From positions 124,001-188,000 of the forward strand of contig NZ_BFCH01000009.1 of assembly GCF_003112775.1 (NCBI RefSeq): a stretch of DNA of 64,000 bases, read 5' to 3'. Source of the DNA: Mycobacterium montefiorense (lineage in GTDB: Bacteria; Actinomycetota; Actinomycetes; Mycobacteriales; Mycobacteriaceae). Positions within the stretch are counted from its first letter, which is position 1; each line of letters opens with the position of its first letter. Position numbers and translations under genes: made by a program. Of this stretch, positions 39,047 through 50,086 are shown piece after piece. The notes under the pieces were generated by a model, which was not told the DNA's origin, did no database searches, and saw nothing but the letters and a program-made list of their open reading frames with translations.

Positions 39047-40278
39047 GCGAGCGCCTTTTCCAGGTTGTCCGCGATCGAGTGCAGAAATTCCTCACTCTGC
39101 TGCCACTCCTGGTCGGGACCGATCAGGATGGCCAGATCCTTGGTCATCTTTCCGCTTTCGACGGTGGCGATGACGACGGATTCCAGCTTCTGGGCAAAGT
39201 CGATGACCTCGGGCGTGTTGTCCAGTTTGCCGCGGTGCTGCAGCCCCCGCGTCCAGGCGAAGATCGAGGCGATCGGGTTGGTCGACGTCGGCTTGCCGGC
39301 CTGGTACTGCCGATAGTGCCGGGTGACGGTGCCGTGGGCGGCCTCGGCCTCGACGGTCTTGCCGTCGGCCGTCATCAGCACCGAGGTCATCAACCCCAGT
39401 GAGCCGTAGCCCTGCGCGACGGTGTCCGATTGGACGTCACCGTCGTAGTTCTTACAGGCCCAGACGTAGCCGCCGTCCCACTTCAGGCAGGCGGCCACCA
39501 TGTCGTCGATCAACCGGTGCTCGTAAGTGAGGCCTTCGGCTTCAAACTGCTCCTTGAACTCCTCGTCGTAGATGCGCTGGAATTCGTCTTTGAACATGCC
39601 GTCGTAGGCCTTGAGGATGGTGTTCTTCGTCGATAGGTAGACCGGCCATTTGGCGTTGAGCCCGTAGGCGAACGAGGCCCGCGCGAAGTCACGGATCGAG
39701 TCCTTGAAGTTGTACATCCCCATCACGACGCCGCCGTCGGCGGGGATGGAGACCATCTCGTGCACGATCGGCTCGCTGCCGTCCGCGGGCGTGAAAGTTA
39801 TTGCGACAGTGCCGGGTTTCTCGACTTTGAAGTTCGTCGAACGGTACTGGTCGCCGAATGCATGACGGCCGATGACAATCGGTTTAGTCCAGCCGGGAAC
39901 CAGCCGAGGCACGTTCGAGATCACAATCGGCTCACGGAAGATTGTGCCGCCCAGGATATTTCGGATCGTCCCGTTCGGCGAGAGCCACATCTTCTTCAGG
40001 TTGAACTCGGCAACGCGCGACTCGTCCGGGGTGATCGTCGCGCACTTGACGCCCACGCCGTGTTTCTTGATGGCGTACGCCGCGTCGATCGTCACCTGAT
40101 CGTCGGTGCGGTCGCGGTGCTCGATACCCAGGTCGTAATAGTCCAAGTTGACGTCGAGGTGCGGAAGGATCAGCATGTCCTTGATCAGTTTCCAGATGAC
40201 ACGGGTCATCTCGTCACCGTCGAGTTCGACTACGGGCCCTTGAACTTTGATGCGTTTGATCTTGGGTTCATCCGACAT
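39043..40278 (-). CDS. icd1: NADP-dependent isocitrate dehydrogenase, dimeric type
   Basis: Oxidises isocitrate to 2-oxoglutarate (TCA cycle). 411 aa of the eukaryote-like dimeric family (Rv3339c). Visible: [11 protein letters not shown] near the N-terminus, [19 protein letters not shown] (substrate Ser and Arg), [37 protein letters not shown] (metal Asp) and [12 protein letters not shown] (NADP). GAGGGAGGA precedes the ATG. It lies 26 nt after icd2, so both isocitrate dehydrogenases are likely co-transcribed. Confidence 0.95.
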   Translation of the reverse strand: MSDEPKIKRIKVQGPVVELDGDEMTRVIWKLIKDMLILPHLDVNLDYYDLGIEHRDRTDDQVTIDAAYAIKKHGVGVKCATITPDESRVAEFNLKKMWLSPNGTIRNILGGTIFREPIVISNVPRLVPGWTKPIVIGRHAFGDQYRSTNFKVEKPGTVAITFTPADGSEPIVHEMVSIPADGGVVMGMYNFKDSIRDFARASFAYGLNAKWPVYLSTKNTILKAYDGMFKDEFQRIYDEEFKEQFEAEGLTYEHRLIDDMVAACLKWDGGYVWACKNYDGDVQSDTVAQGYGSLGLMTSVLMTADGKTVEAEAAHGTVTRHYRQYQAGKPTSTNPIASIFAWTRGLQHRGKLDNTPEVIDFAQKLESVVIATVESGKMTKDLAILIGPDQEWQQSEEFLHSIADNLEKALA

Positions 40279-40304
40279 CGTTGTCCGAATCCTCCCTCGC
40301 GGCG

Positions 40305-42542
40305 TCAGGCTTGCGCAGCCGCCAGCGCCTCATTGAACGTCTTGCTCGGCCGCATGATCGCAGTCGTCTTCTCGTCGTCCGGCTGATAGTAACCGCCGAT
40401 GTCGACCGTTTCGCCCTGCACCTTCGCGAGTTCGGCCACGATGGCTTCCTCTTTGCGGCCCAACGAATCGGCGAGCTTGGCGAAGTGGTTGCGCAACTCT
40501 TCGTCGTCGGATTGCGCGGCAAGTTCCTGGGCCCAGTACAGCGCCAGGTAGAACTGGCTGCCCCGATTGTCGAGTTCGCCGGTCTTGCGCGACGGACTCT
40601 TGTTGTTGTCCAACAGCTTGCCGATCGCGGCATCCAGCGTCTTGCCCAGGATCTTCGCGCGCTCGTTATCGGTCTTGATGCCGACATCTTCGAAACACGC
40701 TCCCAGCGCAAGGAATTCACCCAGAGAGTCCCAACGCAGGTGATTCTCCTCGACGAGTTGGTGGACGTGCTTGGGCGCTGAACCGCCCGCGCCGGTTTCA
40801 TACATTCCGCCGCCGGCCATCAACGGCACGATGGACAGCATCTTGGCGCTGGTGCCCAGCTCGAGGATCGGGAACAGGTCAGTGAGGTAGTCGCGCAAGA
40901 TGTTGCCCGTCGCGGCAATGGTGTCCTGCCCGCGCATCGCGCGTTCGATGGTGTGCCGCATGGCCCGTTCCTGCGACATCGTCGAGATGTCGAGGCCCTC
41001 GGTGTCGTGGTCGGCCAGGTAAGTGTCGACCTTCTTGCGCAATTCGCTCTCGTGCGGACGCTCCTGGTCGAGCCAGAACACCACCGGCATGCCCGAGTTT
41101 CGCGCCCGGGTGACGGCCAGCTTGACCCAGTCGCGGATCGGCTCGTCCCTGACGATGGGCATCCGCCAGATGTCGTCAACTTCCACGTCTTGTGTCAGCA
41201 AGACCTCGCCGGTGTCGAGGTCGACGATCTTGGCGACACCGTCTTCGGGGATCTCGAACGTCTTGTCGTGCGAGCCATACTCTTCGGCCTGCTGCGCCAT
41301 CAGGCCGACGTTGGGCACGGTGCCCATCGTGGTCGGATCGAAGGCCCCGTGTGTCTTGCAGAAGTTGATGATCTCTTGGTAAATGCGGGCGAAAGTCGAC
41401 TCGGGATTGACGGCCTTGGTGTCCTTTTGCCGCCCGTCGGCGCCGTACATCTTGCCGGCGGCGCGGATCATCGCCGGCATTGACGCGTCCACGATCACGT
41501 CGCTGGGCGAGTGAAAGTTGCTGATGCCCTTGGCCGAGTCGACCATGGCCAACTCGGGACGGTGTTCGTGACAGGCATGCAGGTCGCGGATGATTTCGTC
41601 GTGCTGCGACGCGGGCAGCGACTCGATCTTGTCGTACAGGTCGACCAATCCGTTGTTGACATTGACGCCGAGCTCGTCGAAGAGCGCCTGATGCTTGGCG
41701 AAGGCGTCTTTGTAGAAGACCTTGACGGCGTGTCCGAAGACGATCGGGTGGGAGATCTTCATCATCGTCGCCTTGACGTGCAATGAGAACATCACGCCGG
41801 TCTTGTAAGCGTCCTCGATCTCTGCTTCATAGAACTCGCAGAGCGCCTTGCGGCTCATGAACATGCTGTCGATGATGTCGCCCTCACGCAGTGACACCGT
41901 GGCCTTGAGCACGATCGTCTTGCCGCTCTTGGTCTCCAGCTCCATCTTCACGCTGCGTGCACGGTCCAGCGTGATCGACTTCTCGCCGTGATAGAAGTCG
42001 CCGTGCTTCATGGTCGCGACATGCGTGCGCGACGCCTGTGACCACTTCCCCATGCTGTGCGGGTGCTTGCGCGCGTACTCCTTGACCGCGTTGGGTGCCC
42101 GGCGGTCCGAGTTCCCTTGGCGCAACACCGGGTTGACAGCGCTACCAAGGCATTTCGAATAGCGATCGCGAACTTCTTTGTCCTCGTCCGTCTTCGGGCT
42201 CTGCGGAAAGTCCGGAATCTTGTATCCCTTGCCTTGCAGTTCCTTGACGGCGGCCACCAGCTGGGGCACCGAGGCACTGACGTTCGGGAGCTTGATGATG
42301 TTGGTGTCGGCCAGCTTCGCCAGCCGGCCGAGTTCTGCCAGGTTGTCCGGAACCCGCTGCTCTTCGGTCAGGTGCTCCGGGAACTCGGCGAGGATCCGGG
42401 CCGCGACGGAGATGTCGCTGGTCTTGATCTCGATGCCCGCCGGCTCGGCGAAGGCTCGCACGATCGGCAGGAAGGCGTAGGTCGCCAGCAAAGGCGCCTC
42501 GTCGGTCAGCGTGTAGATGACGGTCGGTTGTTCGGCGCTCAC
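40305..42542 (-). CDS. icd2: Monomeric NADP-dependent isocitrate dehydrogenase
   Basis: Catalyses the same reaction as Icd1 but belongs to the large monomeric family (745 aa, usual about 740). Landmarks are [69 protein letters not shown] and [31 protein letters not shown]. The start is a GTG with GAGAGGGA upstream. In M. tuberculosis the homologue (Rv0066c) is far from icd1; here it is the first gene of an icd2-icd1 operon, divergent from the methionine genes. Confidence 0.95.
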   Translation of the reverse strand: MSAEQPTVIYTLTDEAPLLATYAFLPIVRAFAEPAGIEIKTSDISVAARILAEFPEHLTEEQRVPDNLAELGRLAKLADTNIIKLPNVSASVPQLVAAVKELQGKGYKIPDFPQSPKTDEDKEVRDRYSKCLGSAVNPVLRQGNSDRRAPNAVKEYARKHPHSMGKWSQASRTHVATMKHGDFYHGEKSITLDRARSVKMELETKSGKTIVLKATVSLREGDIIDSMFMSRKALCEFYEAEIEDAYKTGVMFSLHVKATMMKISHPIVFGHAVKVFYKDAFAKHQALFDELGVNVNNGLVDLYDKIESLPASQHDEIIRDLHACHEHRPELAMVDSAKGISNFHSPSDVIVDASMPAMIRAAGKMYGADGRQKDTKAVNPESTFARIYQEIINFCKTHGAFDPTTMGTVPNVGLMAQQAEEYGSHDKTFEIPEDGVAKIVDLDTGEVLLTQDVEVDDIWRMPIVRDEPIRDWVKLAVTRARNSGMPVVFWLDQERPHESELRKKVDTYLADHDTEGLDISTMSQERAMRHTIERAMRGQDTIAATGNILRDYLTDLFPILELGTSAKMLSIVPLMAGGGMYETGAGGSAPKHVHQLVEENHLRWDSLGEFLALGACFEDVGIKTDNERAKILGKTLDAAIGKLLDNNKSPSRKTGELDNRGSQFYLALYWAQELAAQSDDEELRNHFAKLADSLGRKEEAIVAELAKVQGETVDIGGYYQPDDEKTTAIMRPSKTFNEALAAAQA

Positions 42543-42668
42543 GGACGTCCCTCTCCCGGTCAGATTTTGGGGGGCTCAGCGTTATGGTTGCCACGTTATC
42601 AAGGGCGTTTGAGCAGGTGTCGACCTGGCATTGGCATCCAGTCGGCTCGGTAAGATAGTCTTCGTAGT

Positions 42669-42789
42669 GGTCATGAGCGCCAGCATCAAGCCCCGGCTTG
42701 CTGGCCGGCAACCCTCCAACCGCGGTGGGGTGCCCCGGGTGATGACCAGGTTGAGTAGCCATAGCACCGGCTATCCGGCAAGCGCGGGT
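42669..42789 (+). ncRNA. SAM-IV riboswitch aptamer
   Basis: S-adenosylmethionine-sensing leader of the actinobacterial SAM-IV class. It has GGTCATGAGCGCCAGC, the matching GGGTGATGACC that closes P1, GCCCCGGCTTGCTGGCCGG, the core CAACCCTCCAACCGCGGTGG, and the 3' arm GTTGAGTAGCC...GGCAAGCGCGGGT that forms the pseudoknot. Apart from the variable stem after GAGTAGCC it reads almost like the M. tuberculosis SAM-IV RNA as I recall it. High SAM should lower expression of metC-metA. Confidence 0.93.
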
Positions 42790-42966
42790 CCGCCATGACG
42801 GGCCCCTGACTAGACAGGGAACGTGATGGGCAGTCATCCCACTTATCCGCGTCTCAATTGTGCGTCGGTGCTGAACCACCGACCGCCGGCTGACGTCATA
42901 GATGGTGGCGTCCCGGGCGGCTACCAGCACCTCGATACGCCCCCTTCCAGCAGAAAGCCCCGGCTC

Positions 42967-44325
42967 ATGAGCGCCGATAGCGACAGCGACCCAACTGCGA
43001 ACTGGTCCTTCGAAACCAAGCAGGTTCACGCCGGCCAGCAGCCCGACCCGGCCACCCACGCCCGCGCCCTGCCGATCTACCAGACCACCTCGTACGTGTT
43101 CGACGACACCACTCATGCCGCGGCGCTGTTCGGGCTCGAGGTCCCAGGCAACATCTACACCCGGATCGGCAACCCCACTACCGACGTCGTCGAACAGCGC
43201 ATCGCCGCACTCGAAGGCGGCGTCGCAGCCCTGTTTTTGAGCTCCGGACAGGCCGCTGAGACATTCGCCATATTGAACCTCGCATGTGCCGGTGATCACA
43301 TCGTGTCCAGCCCGCGCCTCTACGGTGGCACGTACAACCTGTTCCACTATTCGCTGGCGAAGGTCGGTATCGACGTCAGCTTCGTCGAGGATCCCGACGA
43401 TCTGGACTCGTGGCAGGCGGCGGTACGGCCCAACACCAAGGCCTTCTTCGCCGAGACGATCTCCAACCCGCAGATCGACATCCTGGACACCCCGGGCGTC
43501 GCCGGCGTGGCTCACGCCAACGGCGTGCCGCTGATCGTCGACAACACCATCGCCACGCCATACCTGATCCAGCCGTTCACGCAGGGCGCCGACATCGTGG
43601 TGCACTCCGCCACCAAGTACCTGGGCGGTCACGGCTCCGCGATCGCCGGAGTCATCGTCGACGGCGGCACCTTCGACTGGACGCAGGGCCGCTTCCCCGG
43701 GTTCACCACGCCCGACCCCAGCTACCACGGCGTGGTGTTCGCCGAGCTGGGACCGCCGGCATTCGCCCTCAAGGCGCGCGTGCAGTTGCTGCGCGACTTC
43801 GGCTCCGCGGCCGCACCGTTCAACGCGTTCCTGGTGGCCCAAGGCCTTGAGACGCTGAGCCTGCGGATCGAGCGCCACGTCGCGAACGCGCAGCGGGTCG
43901 CCGAGTTCCTCGAGAGCCACGACGGCGTGCAGTCGGTCAACTACGCCGGGCTGCCCAGCTCGCCGTGGCACGAGCGGGCAAAGAAGCTGGCGCCCAAGGG
44001 AACCGGCGCCGTGTTGGCGTTCGAGCTGGCCGGTGGCATCGAGGCCGGCAAGGCGTTCGTCAACGCCCTGCAACTACACAGCCACGTCGCCAACATCGGC
44101 GACGTGCGCTCGCTGGTGATTCATCCGGCGTCCACCACCCACGCCCAGCTGAGTCCCGCCGAGCAGCTGACCACCGGCGTAAGCCCCGGATTGGTGCGGC
44201 TGGCGGTCGGCATCGAAGGCATTGACGACATCCTGGCCGACCTCGAGCTCGGCTTCGCCGCGGCACGGAAATTCGGCACACCCGCGGGCGCCAGCGGCGA
44301 CCCACAGGCCGTGGCGGCCTTCTGA
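42967..44325 (+). CDS. metC: O-acetylhomoserine sulfhydrylase
   Basis: Makes homocysteine from O-acetylhomoserine and sulfide (methionine synthesis; Rv3340, also called metZ or metY elsewhere). 452-aa PLP enzyme of the Cys/Met family: [39 protein letters not shown], and [12 protein letters not shown] with the PLP Lys. ATG 42967 gives the known N-terminus MSADS. The frame stays open upstream to GTG 42823/ATG 42826, which has a better ribosome site (AGGGA) just after the riboswitch, so a form with about 47 extra residues is possible. Confidence 0.93.
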   Translation: MSADSDSDPTANWSFETKQVHAGQQPDPATHARALPIYQTTSYVFDDTTHAAALFGLEVPGNIYTRIGNPTTDVVEQRIAALEGGVAALFLSSGQAAETFAILNLACAGDHIVSSPRLYGGTYNLFHYSLAKVGIDVSFVEDPDDLDSWQAAVRPNTKAFFAETISNPQIDILDTPGVAGVAHANGVPLIVDNTIATPYLIQPFTQGADIVVHSATKYLGGHGSAIAGVIVDGGTFDWTQGRFPGFTTPDPSYHGVVFAELGPPAFALKARVQLLRDFGSAAAPFNAFLVAQGLETLSLRIERHVANAQRVAEFLESHDGVQSVNYAGLPSSPWHERAKKLAPKGTGAVLAFELAGGIEAGKAFVNALQLHSHVANIGDVRSLVIHPASTTHAQLSPAEQLTTGVSPGLVRLAVGIEGIDDILADLELGFAAARKFGTPAGASGDPQAVAAF

Positions 44326-44335
44326 GGACTCTGAC

Positions 44336-45487
44336 ATGACCATCTCCGACGTCCCCACCCAAACGTTGCCCGCCGAAGGCGAAGTCGGCCTGGTCGATAT
44401 CGGCTCGCTGACTACCGAGAGCGGCGCGGTGATCGACGATGTCTGTATCGCGGTACAGCGCTGGGGTGAGCTGTCACCGACGCGCGACAACGTGGTGGTG
44501 GTACTGCACGCCCTCACCGGCGACTCCCACATCAACGGTCCGGCCGGGCCCGGGCACCCCACGCCCGGCTGGTGGGACGGCATCGCGGCGCCGGGCGCAC
44601 CGATCGACACCAACCGGTGGTGTGCGGTGGCTACCAATGTGCTGGGCGGCTGCCGTGGCTCCACCGGGCCGAGTTCGCTTGCCCGAGACGGAAAGCCGTG
44701 GGGTTCCCGGTTTCCGTTGATCACCGTGCGCGACCAGGTGCAGGCGGACATCGCCGCGCTGGACGCGCTGGGCATCAGTCAGGTTGCCGCCGTAGTCGGC
44801 GGATCCATGGGCGGCGCAAGGGCTTTGGAATGGATGGTCGGCCACCCCGAACGGGTCCGGGCCGGATTGCTACTGGCCGTCGGCGCGCGTGCCACTGCCG
44901 ACCAGATCGGCACCCAGACCACCCAGATCGCGGCGATCAAGACCGACCCGGACTGGCAGGATGGTGATTACCACGGCACCGGGCGTGCCCCGGATGCCGG
45001 GGTGGCCATCGCCCGCCGTTTCGCGCACCTGACCTATCGCAGCGAGGTCGAGTTGGACGACAGGTTCGCCAACGACGGCCAACGCGGAGAGGACCCGTCC
45101 AACGGCGGGCGCTACGCGGTGCAGAGCTATCTGGAACACCAGGGCGCCAAGATCTTGGCCCGTTTTGACGCCGGCAGCTACGTAACCCTGACCGAGACGC
45201 TGAACAGCCACGACGTCGGCCGCGGCCGCGGCGGGGTCGCCAAAGCGCTGCGCGGGTGCCCGGTACCGGCCGTGGTCGGCGGGATCACCTCCGACCGGCT
45301 CTATCCGCTGCGCTTGCAGCAGGAGATGGCCGAGCTGCTGCCGGGCTGCGCCGAGTTACAGGTTGTCGACTCCATCTTCGGACATGACGGCTTCTTGGTG
45401 GAAACCGAGGCAGTGGGCGAATTAATCCGCAAGACACTGGATTTGGCCTCCGAGACCGGCCCTGCCGAAGGCGCGTGTCAACGGTGA
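44336..45487 (+). CDS. metA: Homoserine O-acetyltransferase
   Basis: Acetylates homoserine with acetyl-CoA, supplying the substrate of MetC. 383-aa alpha/beta-hydrolase-fold enzyme of the MetX family: [23 protein letters not shown], nucleophile [12 protein letters not shown], Asp in ITSDRLYP and His in FGHDGF. It lies 10 nt after metC and overlaps the next gene (GTGA), so all three are probably one SAM-controlled message. Corresponds to Rv3341. Confidence 0.95.
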   Translation: MTISDVPTQTLPAEGEVGLVDIGSLTTESGAVIDDVCIAVQRWGELSPTRDNVVVVLHALTGDSHINGPAGPGHPTPGWWDGIAAPGAPIDTNRWCAVATNVLGGCRGSTGPSSLARDGKPWGSRFPLITVRDQVQADIAALDALGISQVAAVVGGSMGGARALEWMVGHPERVRAGLLLAVGARATADQIGTQTTQIAAIKTDPDWQDGDYHGTGRAPDAGVAIARRFAHLTYRSEVELDDRFANDGQRGEDPSNGGRYAVQSYLEHQGAKILARFDAGSYVTLTETLNSHDVGRGRGGVAKALRGCPVPAVVGGITSDRLYPLRLQQEMAELLPGCAELQVVDSIFGHDGFLVETEAVGELIRKTLDLASETGPAEGACQR

Positions 45488-46218
45488 CCCGGTCTAGGCA
45501 CGACCGCTCCCTATCGTTCGGTTCCGCGGCCGCAGCCTATGAGCGTGGACGCCCGTCGTATCCGCCCGAGGCGATCGACTGGCTGTTACCACGCGGGGCG
45601 CGTCAGGTGCTCGATCTGGGTGCCGGCACCGGCAAGCTGACCACTCGGCTGGTGGAACGTGGCCTCGAGGTCGTGGCGGTGGACCCGATTCCGGACATGC
45701 TCGAGGTGCTGAGCGCCTCGCTACCGGAGACTCGCGCGGTACTCGGCACCGCCGAAGAGATTCCGTTGGAGGACAACAGCGTTGACGCCGTGCTGGTCGC
45801 CCAGGCGTGGCACTGGGTGGATCCGGAACGAGCGATTCCCGAAATCGCCCGGGTACTGCGGCCCGGCGGACGGCTGGGCCTGGTGTGGAACACCCGCGAC
45901 GAGCGGCTCGGCTGGGTGCGGGAGCTCGGCCGGATCATCGGTAGCGACGGCGACGTCGGCCGATTCGACGTGACGCTGCCGGCTCCGTTCTCCGAGCGCG
46001 AGCGTCATCAAGTCGAGTGGACGAATTACCTTACGCCACAAGCATTGATCGACCTGGTGGCGTCGCGCAGCTACTGCATCACCTCGCCGGCCGAGGTGCG
46101 CACCCAAACCCTCGAACAGGTACGCGAGTTGCTGGCCACTCATCCGGCGCTGGCGAATTCGACCGGGTTGGCGATGCCCTACGTCACCGTGTGCATCGCG
46201 GCGACGCTGTCCGACTGA
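45484..46218 (+). CDS. Class I SAM-dependent methyltransferase, Rv3342-like
   Basis: 244 aa: [18 protein letters not shown], motif [48 protein letters not shown] and [24 protein letters not shown] 45484 overlaps the metA stop and gives the Rv3342-like start [16 protein letters not shown] 45475 is an alternative. Its place after metC-metA ties a SAM-consuming enzyme to methionine supply. Substrate unknown. It overlaps the convergent permease by 40 nt. Confidence 0.88.
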   Translation: MTRSRHDRSLSFGSAAAAYERGRPSYPPEAIDWLLPRGARQVLDLGAGTGKLTTRLVERGLEVVAVDPIPDMLEVLSASLPETRAVLGTAEEIPLEDNSVDAVLVAQAWHWVDPERAIPEIARVLRPGGRLGLVWNTRDERLGWVRELGRIIGSDGDVGRFDVTLPAPFSERERHQVEWTNYLTPQALIDLVASRSYCITSPAEVRTQTLEQVRELLATHPALANSTGLAMPYVTVCIAATLSD

Positions 46219-48146
46219 GGCACCGACGCGGCTATCCGCGACTCGATGTCATACGGCACGATGATCGCGGTCGCACCCCGGATGCGGCTGACCGCGCGAG
46301 CCATCTTGTCCGCGGTGCGGTCGTGCAACAGCCGGCCCAGCAGCGGCGAAAAGGTGCGGCGCGGCAATAGCACGGTCACCTTGCTGCCCGGATGATCGTT
46401 GAGCACCCGCCAGACCAAGTCGTGCGCAGCTCGATTCAGGTGACGATCCGGGCAGTTGATCAGCCACAGCGGGGTGTCGTGCTCGAAGCGGTCCCAGAGC
46501 GCGCGCAGCCGCTTCGCACGATCCACATCGATGACGAAATGCACCGCAGTGAGCTCGTCGGCATGCAGCCCGTACCCGAGGCGCAATGCCTCGACCTCGG
46601 CGAGGTCAACCGAATCCACGAACACCAGCACCTGAAGTCGCGGATGCCGAGTCAGGTCGATGTCTTCGCCATGCGACATCTCCAGCACAGACGCCTCGGC
46701 GCGGTACTTGTGGTTGAGCCGCATCAAGGTCAACACCAGCACCGGAAAGACAATGACGATGAGCCACGCACCTTCGGTGAACTTGGCCACCGCGAAGATT
46801 CCCACCACGATCGTCGACAACACCCCCGCCGACAAATTCACGATGACCTTGCGTCGCCAGCCCGGCTCACGGTGGCCCAGATGGTGTTTGGCCATGCCGA
46901 AGCCGGCCATCGCGAATCCGGTGAACACGCCGATCGCATAGAACGGCACCAACGCGCTGACCTTTGCCTCGGTGATCACCAGCAGTGTCAGGGCCAGCGC
47001 GGTGAGGGTAAGGATGCCATTGGAGAACACCAGACGATGACCGCGCTTCGTCAGCGGCCGGGGCAAAAAACGATCCTCGGCCACGAAACTGGCCAACCTG
47101 GGGAATCCGTTGAAGCTGGTGTTACAGCCCGTGAACAGGATCGCCGCGGTCGACGCCTGCAGCAGAAAATACAAGATGTGGCCGATCATGCCGTTGCCGA
47201 AGACCGCGTGGGCGATCTCGGACAACATCGACGGATATTCGTCCAGATACGGTACGGCGTGCGTGACATGCGCCAGCCAGGCCACCCCCGCCAGCAAGAA
47301 CCCGAGGATGCACGCCATCAACGTGATGACTCGACGGGCGTTGACGCCTTCGGGCTTCTGGAAAACATCGACCGTATTGGAGACTGCCTCGAGACCGGTC
47401 AATGAGGTGCCACCATTGGCGAACGCCCGCAACACAATCAGCACGGTCGCACCCATCACGATGCCACCGCCCTGATGTACCGGCACTGCCCCGGCGAGGT
47501 GCCCTGGATCGTATTTCGGTAAGCCCCAGATAATTTCACGAACGAAACCGGTCACGATCGTCACCGTGATCATGGTGACGAACGCGAAGGTGGTCATCGC
47601 AAACGCCCGGCCCGACCGCCGCAGTCCGCGCAGGTTAATGAGACAGATGAGCGCCACCGCGGCCAGCGTGATTTCCAGGTGATAGGGACGCAGCAGCGGA
47701 ATGGCCGAGACCACCGCCACGGTCGCGGCAGCGGGTTGCACGGCCACGGTGACCACGTAGTCGATCAGCAGCGCTGAGGCGGCGACCTGTGCCACCCGGG
47801 GACCGAAGTTCTCCCGCGCGACGGTGTAGGAGCCGCCGGACCGCGTGTAGGTCATCACCACCTGGCGATAGGACGCGGACACCAGCACCAGAATCACCAG
47901 AATCACGCCGGTGATCGGAAGCAACAACGCAAACGCGGCCATTCCGGCGGCCGGCAACAGCTCGATCATGATCTGCTCAGGACCGTAAGCCGTAGAGGAA
48001 ATAGCATCCGGTGAAAGTGCGCCAAGTGCAACAGGAATCGACAGTCGCTCCGAGTCCAACTGGTCGGTGGTCAGCGGCTTCCCGAGAAAGATCCGCTTAC
48101 ATTTGTCGACAAATGAGAGCGGTATTCCGGCGATCGGTGTCGTCAT
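46179..48146 (-). CDS. KimA-like APC-superfamily permease (second gene of pair)
   Basis: 655 aa: 12 membrane helices (to about 470) and a cytosolic C-terminal domain of 170 aa that resembles a universal-stress-type fold (LQVLVFVDSVDLAEVEALRLG...KVTVLLPRRTF). The N-terminus FLGKPL...LGALSPDAISSTAYGPEQI matches the high-affinity potassium importer KimA of Bacillus, including the Asp and Tyr of DxxSSxAYG (D47, Y54) tied to ion binding. K+/H+ symport is therefore likely but unproven. Its ATG overlaps the stop of the upstream paralogue. Rv2690c is the M. tuberculosis relative I recall. Confidence 0.82.
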   Translation of the reverse strand: MTTPIAGIPLSFVDKCKRIFLGKPLTTDQLDSERLSIPVALGALSPDAISSTAYGPEQIMIELLPAAGMAAFALLLPITGVILVILVLVSASYRQVVMTYTRSGGSYTVARENFGPRVAQVAASALLIDYVVTVAVQPAAATVAVVSAIPLLRPYHLEITLAAVALICLINLRGLRRSGRAFAMTTFAFVTMITVTIVTGFVREIIWGLPKYDPGHLAGAVPVHQGGGIVMGATVLIVLRAFANGGTSLTGLEAVSNTVDVFQKPEGVNARRVITLMACILGFLLAGVAWLAHVTHAVPYLDEYPSMLSEIAHAVFGNGMIGHILYFLLQASTAAILFTGCNTSFNGFPRLASFVAEDRFLPRPLTKRGHRLVFSNGILTLTALALTLLVITEAKVSALVPFYAIGVFTGFAMAGFGMAKHHLGHREPGWRRKVIVNLSAGVLSTIVVGIFAVAKFTEGAWLIVIVFPVLVLTLMRLNHKYRAEASVLEMSHGEDIDLTRHPRLQVLVFVDSVDLAEVEALRLGYGLHADELTAVHFVIDVDRAKRLRALWDRFEHDTPLWLINCPDRHLNRAAHDLVWRVLNDHPGSKVTVLLPRRTFSPLLGRLLHDRTADKMARAVSRIRGATAIIVPYDIESRIAASVPQSDSVAAMHTVT

Positions 48147-50086
48147 GCTCGAGTCACCTCCGCGATCCGGGACTCGATGTCGTAGGGCACGATCTGCGCG
48201 GTGGCGCCCGGAATGCGGCTGACGGCGCGCGCGATCTTGTCCGCGGTGCGGTCGTGCAGCAGCCGTCCTACCAGCGGAGAATACGTTCGGCGCGGCAACA
48301 GTACCGTCACCTTGGTGTCCGGGTGGTCGTCGAGCACCCGGACAACCAATTCGTATGCGGCCCGGGCCAAGTGACGGTCCGGGCAGTCGACCATCCGCAG
48401 CGGGGAATGGTGTTCGAAGCGCTCCCAGCGCTGCCGCAGCCGCTCGGCACTGACAGTGTCCAGCATGAAGTGCACCGCGGTCAGCTCGTCGGCGTGCAAC
48501 CCGTTGCCGTAGCGCAGTGCCTCGACCTCGGCAAGGTCGACGGCATCAACGAAGACCAGAACTCGATGCCGCGCGTACCGGGCCAGCACGGGACTTTCCG
48601 TGTGCGACATCTCCAGCACGGAAGCCTCGGCGCGGTACTTCTGGTTGAGCCGCATCAACGCGATCACCAGCAGCGGAAAGACGATGACGATGAGCCACGC
48701 ACCTTCGGTGAACTTGGCCACCGCGAAGATTCCCACCACGACCGTCGACAAGGACCCCGCCGACAAGTTCACGATCAGATTGCGTCGCCAACCCGGCCCA
48801 CGATCAGTCAGATAATGCTTGGCCATGCCGAAGCCGGCCATCGCGAACCCGGTGAACACGCCGATCGCATAGAACGGCACCAGGGCGTCCACCGAGCCGC
48901 CGGTGATGACGAGCAATGCCACAGCCAATGCCGTCAAGGTGAGGATGCCATTAGAGAAAACCAGGCGATGACCGCGTTTCATCAGCGGGCGGGGCATAAA
49001 TCGGTCCTCGGCCACGAAATTGGCCAACGCGGGGAATCCGTTGAAACTGGTATTACCTCCGGTGTAGAGGATCGCCGCGGTCGACGCCTGCAGCAGAAAA
49101 TACAAGATGTGGCCGATCACGCCGTCGCCGAAGACGGCGCGGGCGATCTCGGACAACATTGACGGGTAGCCGTCGACATACGGTGCGGCGTGCGTAACGT
49201 GGGTCAGCCACGCCACACCGGCCAGCAGAAAACCGAGCAGGCATGCCATCACGGTCATTACCCGACGCGCATTGCTGCCCTCGGGTTTGCGCAAGCTGTT
49301 GACGGTGTTGGAGATCGCCTCCACACCAGTCAACGAAGACCCGCCATTAGCGAACGCGCGCAACACAATCAGAATCGTTGCACCCATGACCAGTCCGCTG
49401 CCCTGGTGAACCGGAACCACTCCGGCCATGTGTTGCGGATCGTATGTCGGAAGGCTGCCGAGCAGTTCTCGGACGATCCCGACGACGATCGTGAGCGAGA
49501 CCATGGCCGTGAAGGCGTAGGTCGGCACCGCGAAACGAGCACCGGCTTCCCGCAGTCCGCGCAGGTTCGCGAAGCACATGATCAGCACCACGCCCACCGT
49601 GATCTCCAGGCTGAAGGGACCCAGTGCCGGTATCGCCGAGACAACCGCAACCGTCCCGGCGGCGCACTGCACCGCGACGGTAACCACGTAGTCGATCAAC
49701 AGCGCCGCGGCGGCAACTTGCGCCACCCGCGGACCGAAGTTCTCGCGAGCGACCACATATGATCCACCGGATCGTGTATAAACCATCACGACCTGCCGGT
49801 ACGATGCTGACACCAGCACCAGGATCAACAGGATCACGCCGGTGATCGGTAGCAATAACGCAAACGCCGCCATTCCGGCGGCCGGCAACAGCTCGATCAT
49901 GATCTGCTCAGAACCGTAAGCCGTAGAGGAAATGGCGTCCGGTGAGAGCACGCCCAGTGCGACGGGATTCGACAATCTCTCGTGCTGGAGCTGATCATTG
50001 ATCAATGGCTTTCCGAGCAATCCACGCTTACACACGTCGGAGAACGAAGACCACGCCTGCTGTTCTTCAGCCAAAGGTGTTGCCAC
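48143..50086 (-). CDS. KimA-like APC-superfamily permease (first gene of pair)
   Basis: 647 aa with the same layout as its neighbour: CKRGLLGKPL...LGVLSPDAISSTAYGSEQI, 12 helices, and the same cytosolic C-terminal domain. GTG 50086 (MATPLAEE) aligns with the paralogue start; TTG 50107 is the alternative. The two genes share long near-identical stretches, such as those coding for TEGAWLIVIVFP and for AIGVFTGFAMAGFGMAKH, so the duplication is recent or kept alike by gene conversion. First gene of the operon and divergent from an RCK potassium channel. Confidence 0.82.
   Translation of the reverse strand: MATPLAEEQQAWSSFSDVCKRGLLGKPLINDQLQHERLSNPVALGVLSPDAISSTAYGSEQIMIELLPAAGMAAFALLLPITGVILLILVLVSASYRQVVMVYTRSGGSYVVARENFGPRVAQVAAAALLIDYVVTVAVQCAAGTVAVVSAIPALGPFSLEITVGVVLIMCFANLRGLREAGARFAVPTYAFTAMVSLTIVVGIVRELLGSLPTYDPQHMAGVVPVHQGSGLVMGATILIVLRAFANGGSSLTGVEAISNTVNSLRKPEGSNARRVMTVMACLLGFLLAGVAWLTHVTHAAPYVDGYPSMLSEIARAVFGDGVIGHILYFLLQASTAAILYTGGNTSFNGFPALANFVAEDRFMPRPLMKRGHRLVFSNGILTLTALAVALLVITGGSVDALVPFYAIGVFTGFAMAGFGMAKHYLTDRGPGWRRNLIVNLSAGSLSTVVVGIFAVAKFTEGAWLIVIVFPLLVIALMRLNQKYRAEASVLEMSHTESPVLARYARHRVLVFVDAVDLAEVEALRYGNGLHADELTAVHFMLDTVSAERLRQRWERFEHHSPLRMVDCPDRHLARAAYELVVRVLDDHPDTKVTVLLPRRTYSPLVGRLLHDRTADKIARAVSRIPGATAQIVPYDIESRIAEVTRA

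Noticed and set aside
42142-44073. 643-aa open frame on the minus strand across metC
   Set aside because: It is antisense to metC and the riboswitch, is full of low-complexity Arg/Gly/Val text with no domain, and metC is certain.
46392-49162. Long plus-strand open frames (337 and 383 aa) across the permease pair
   Set aside because: His/Gln/Arg-rich antisense shadows that mirror each other because the permeases are paralogues.
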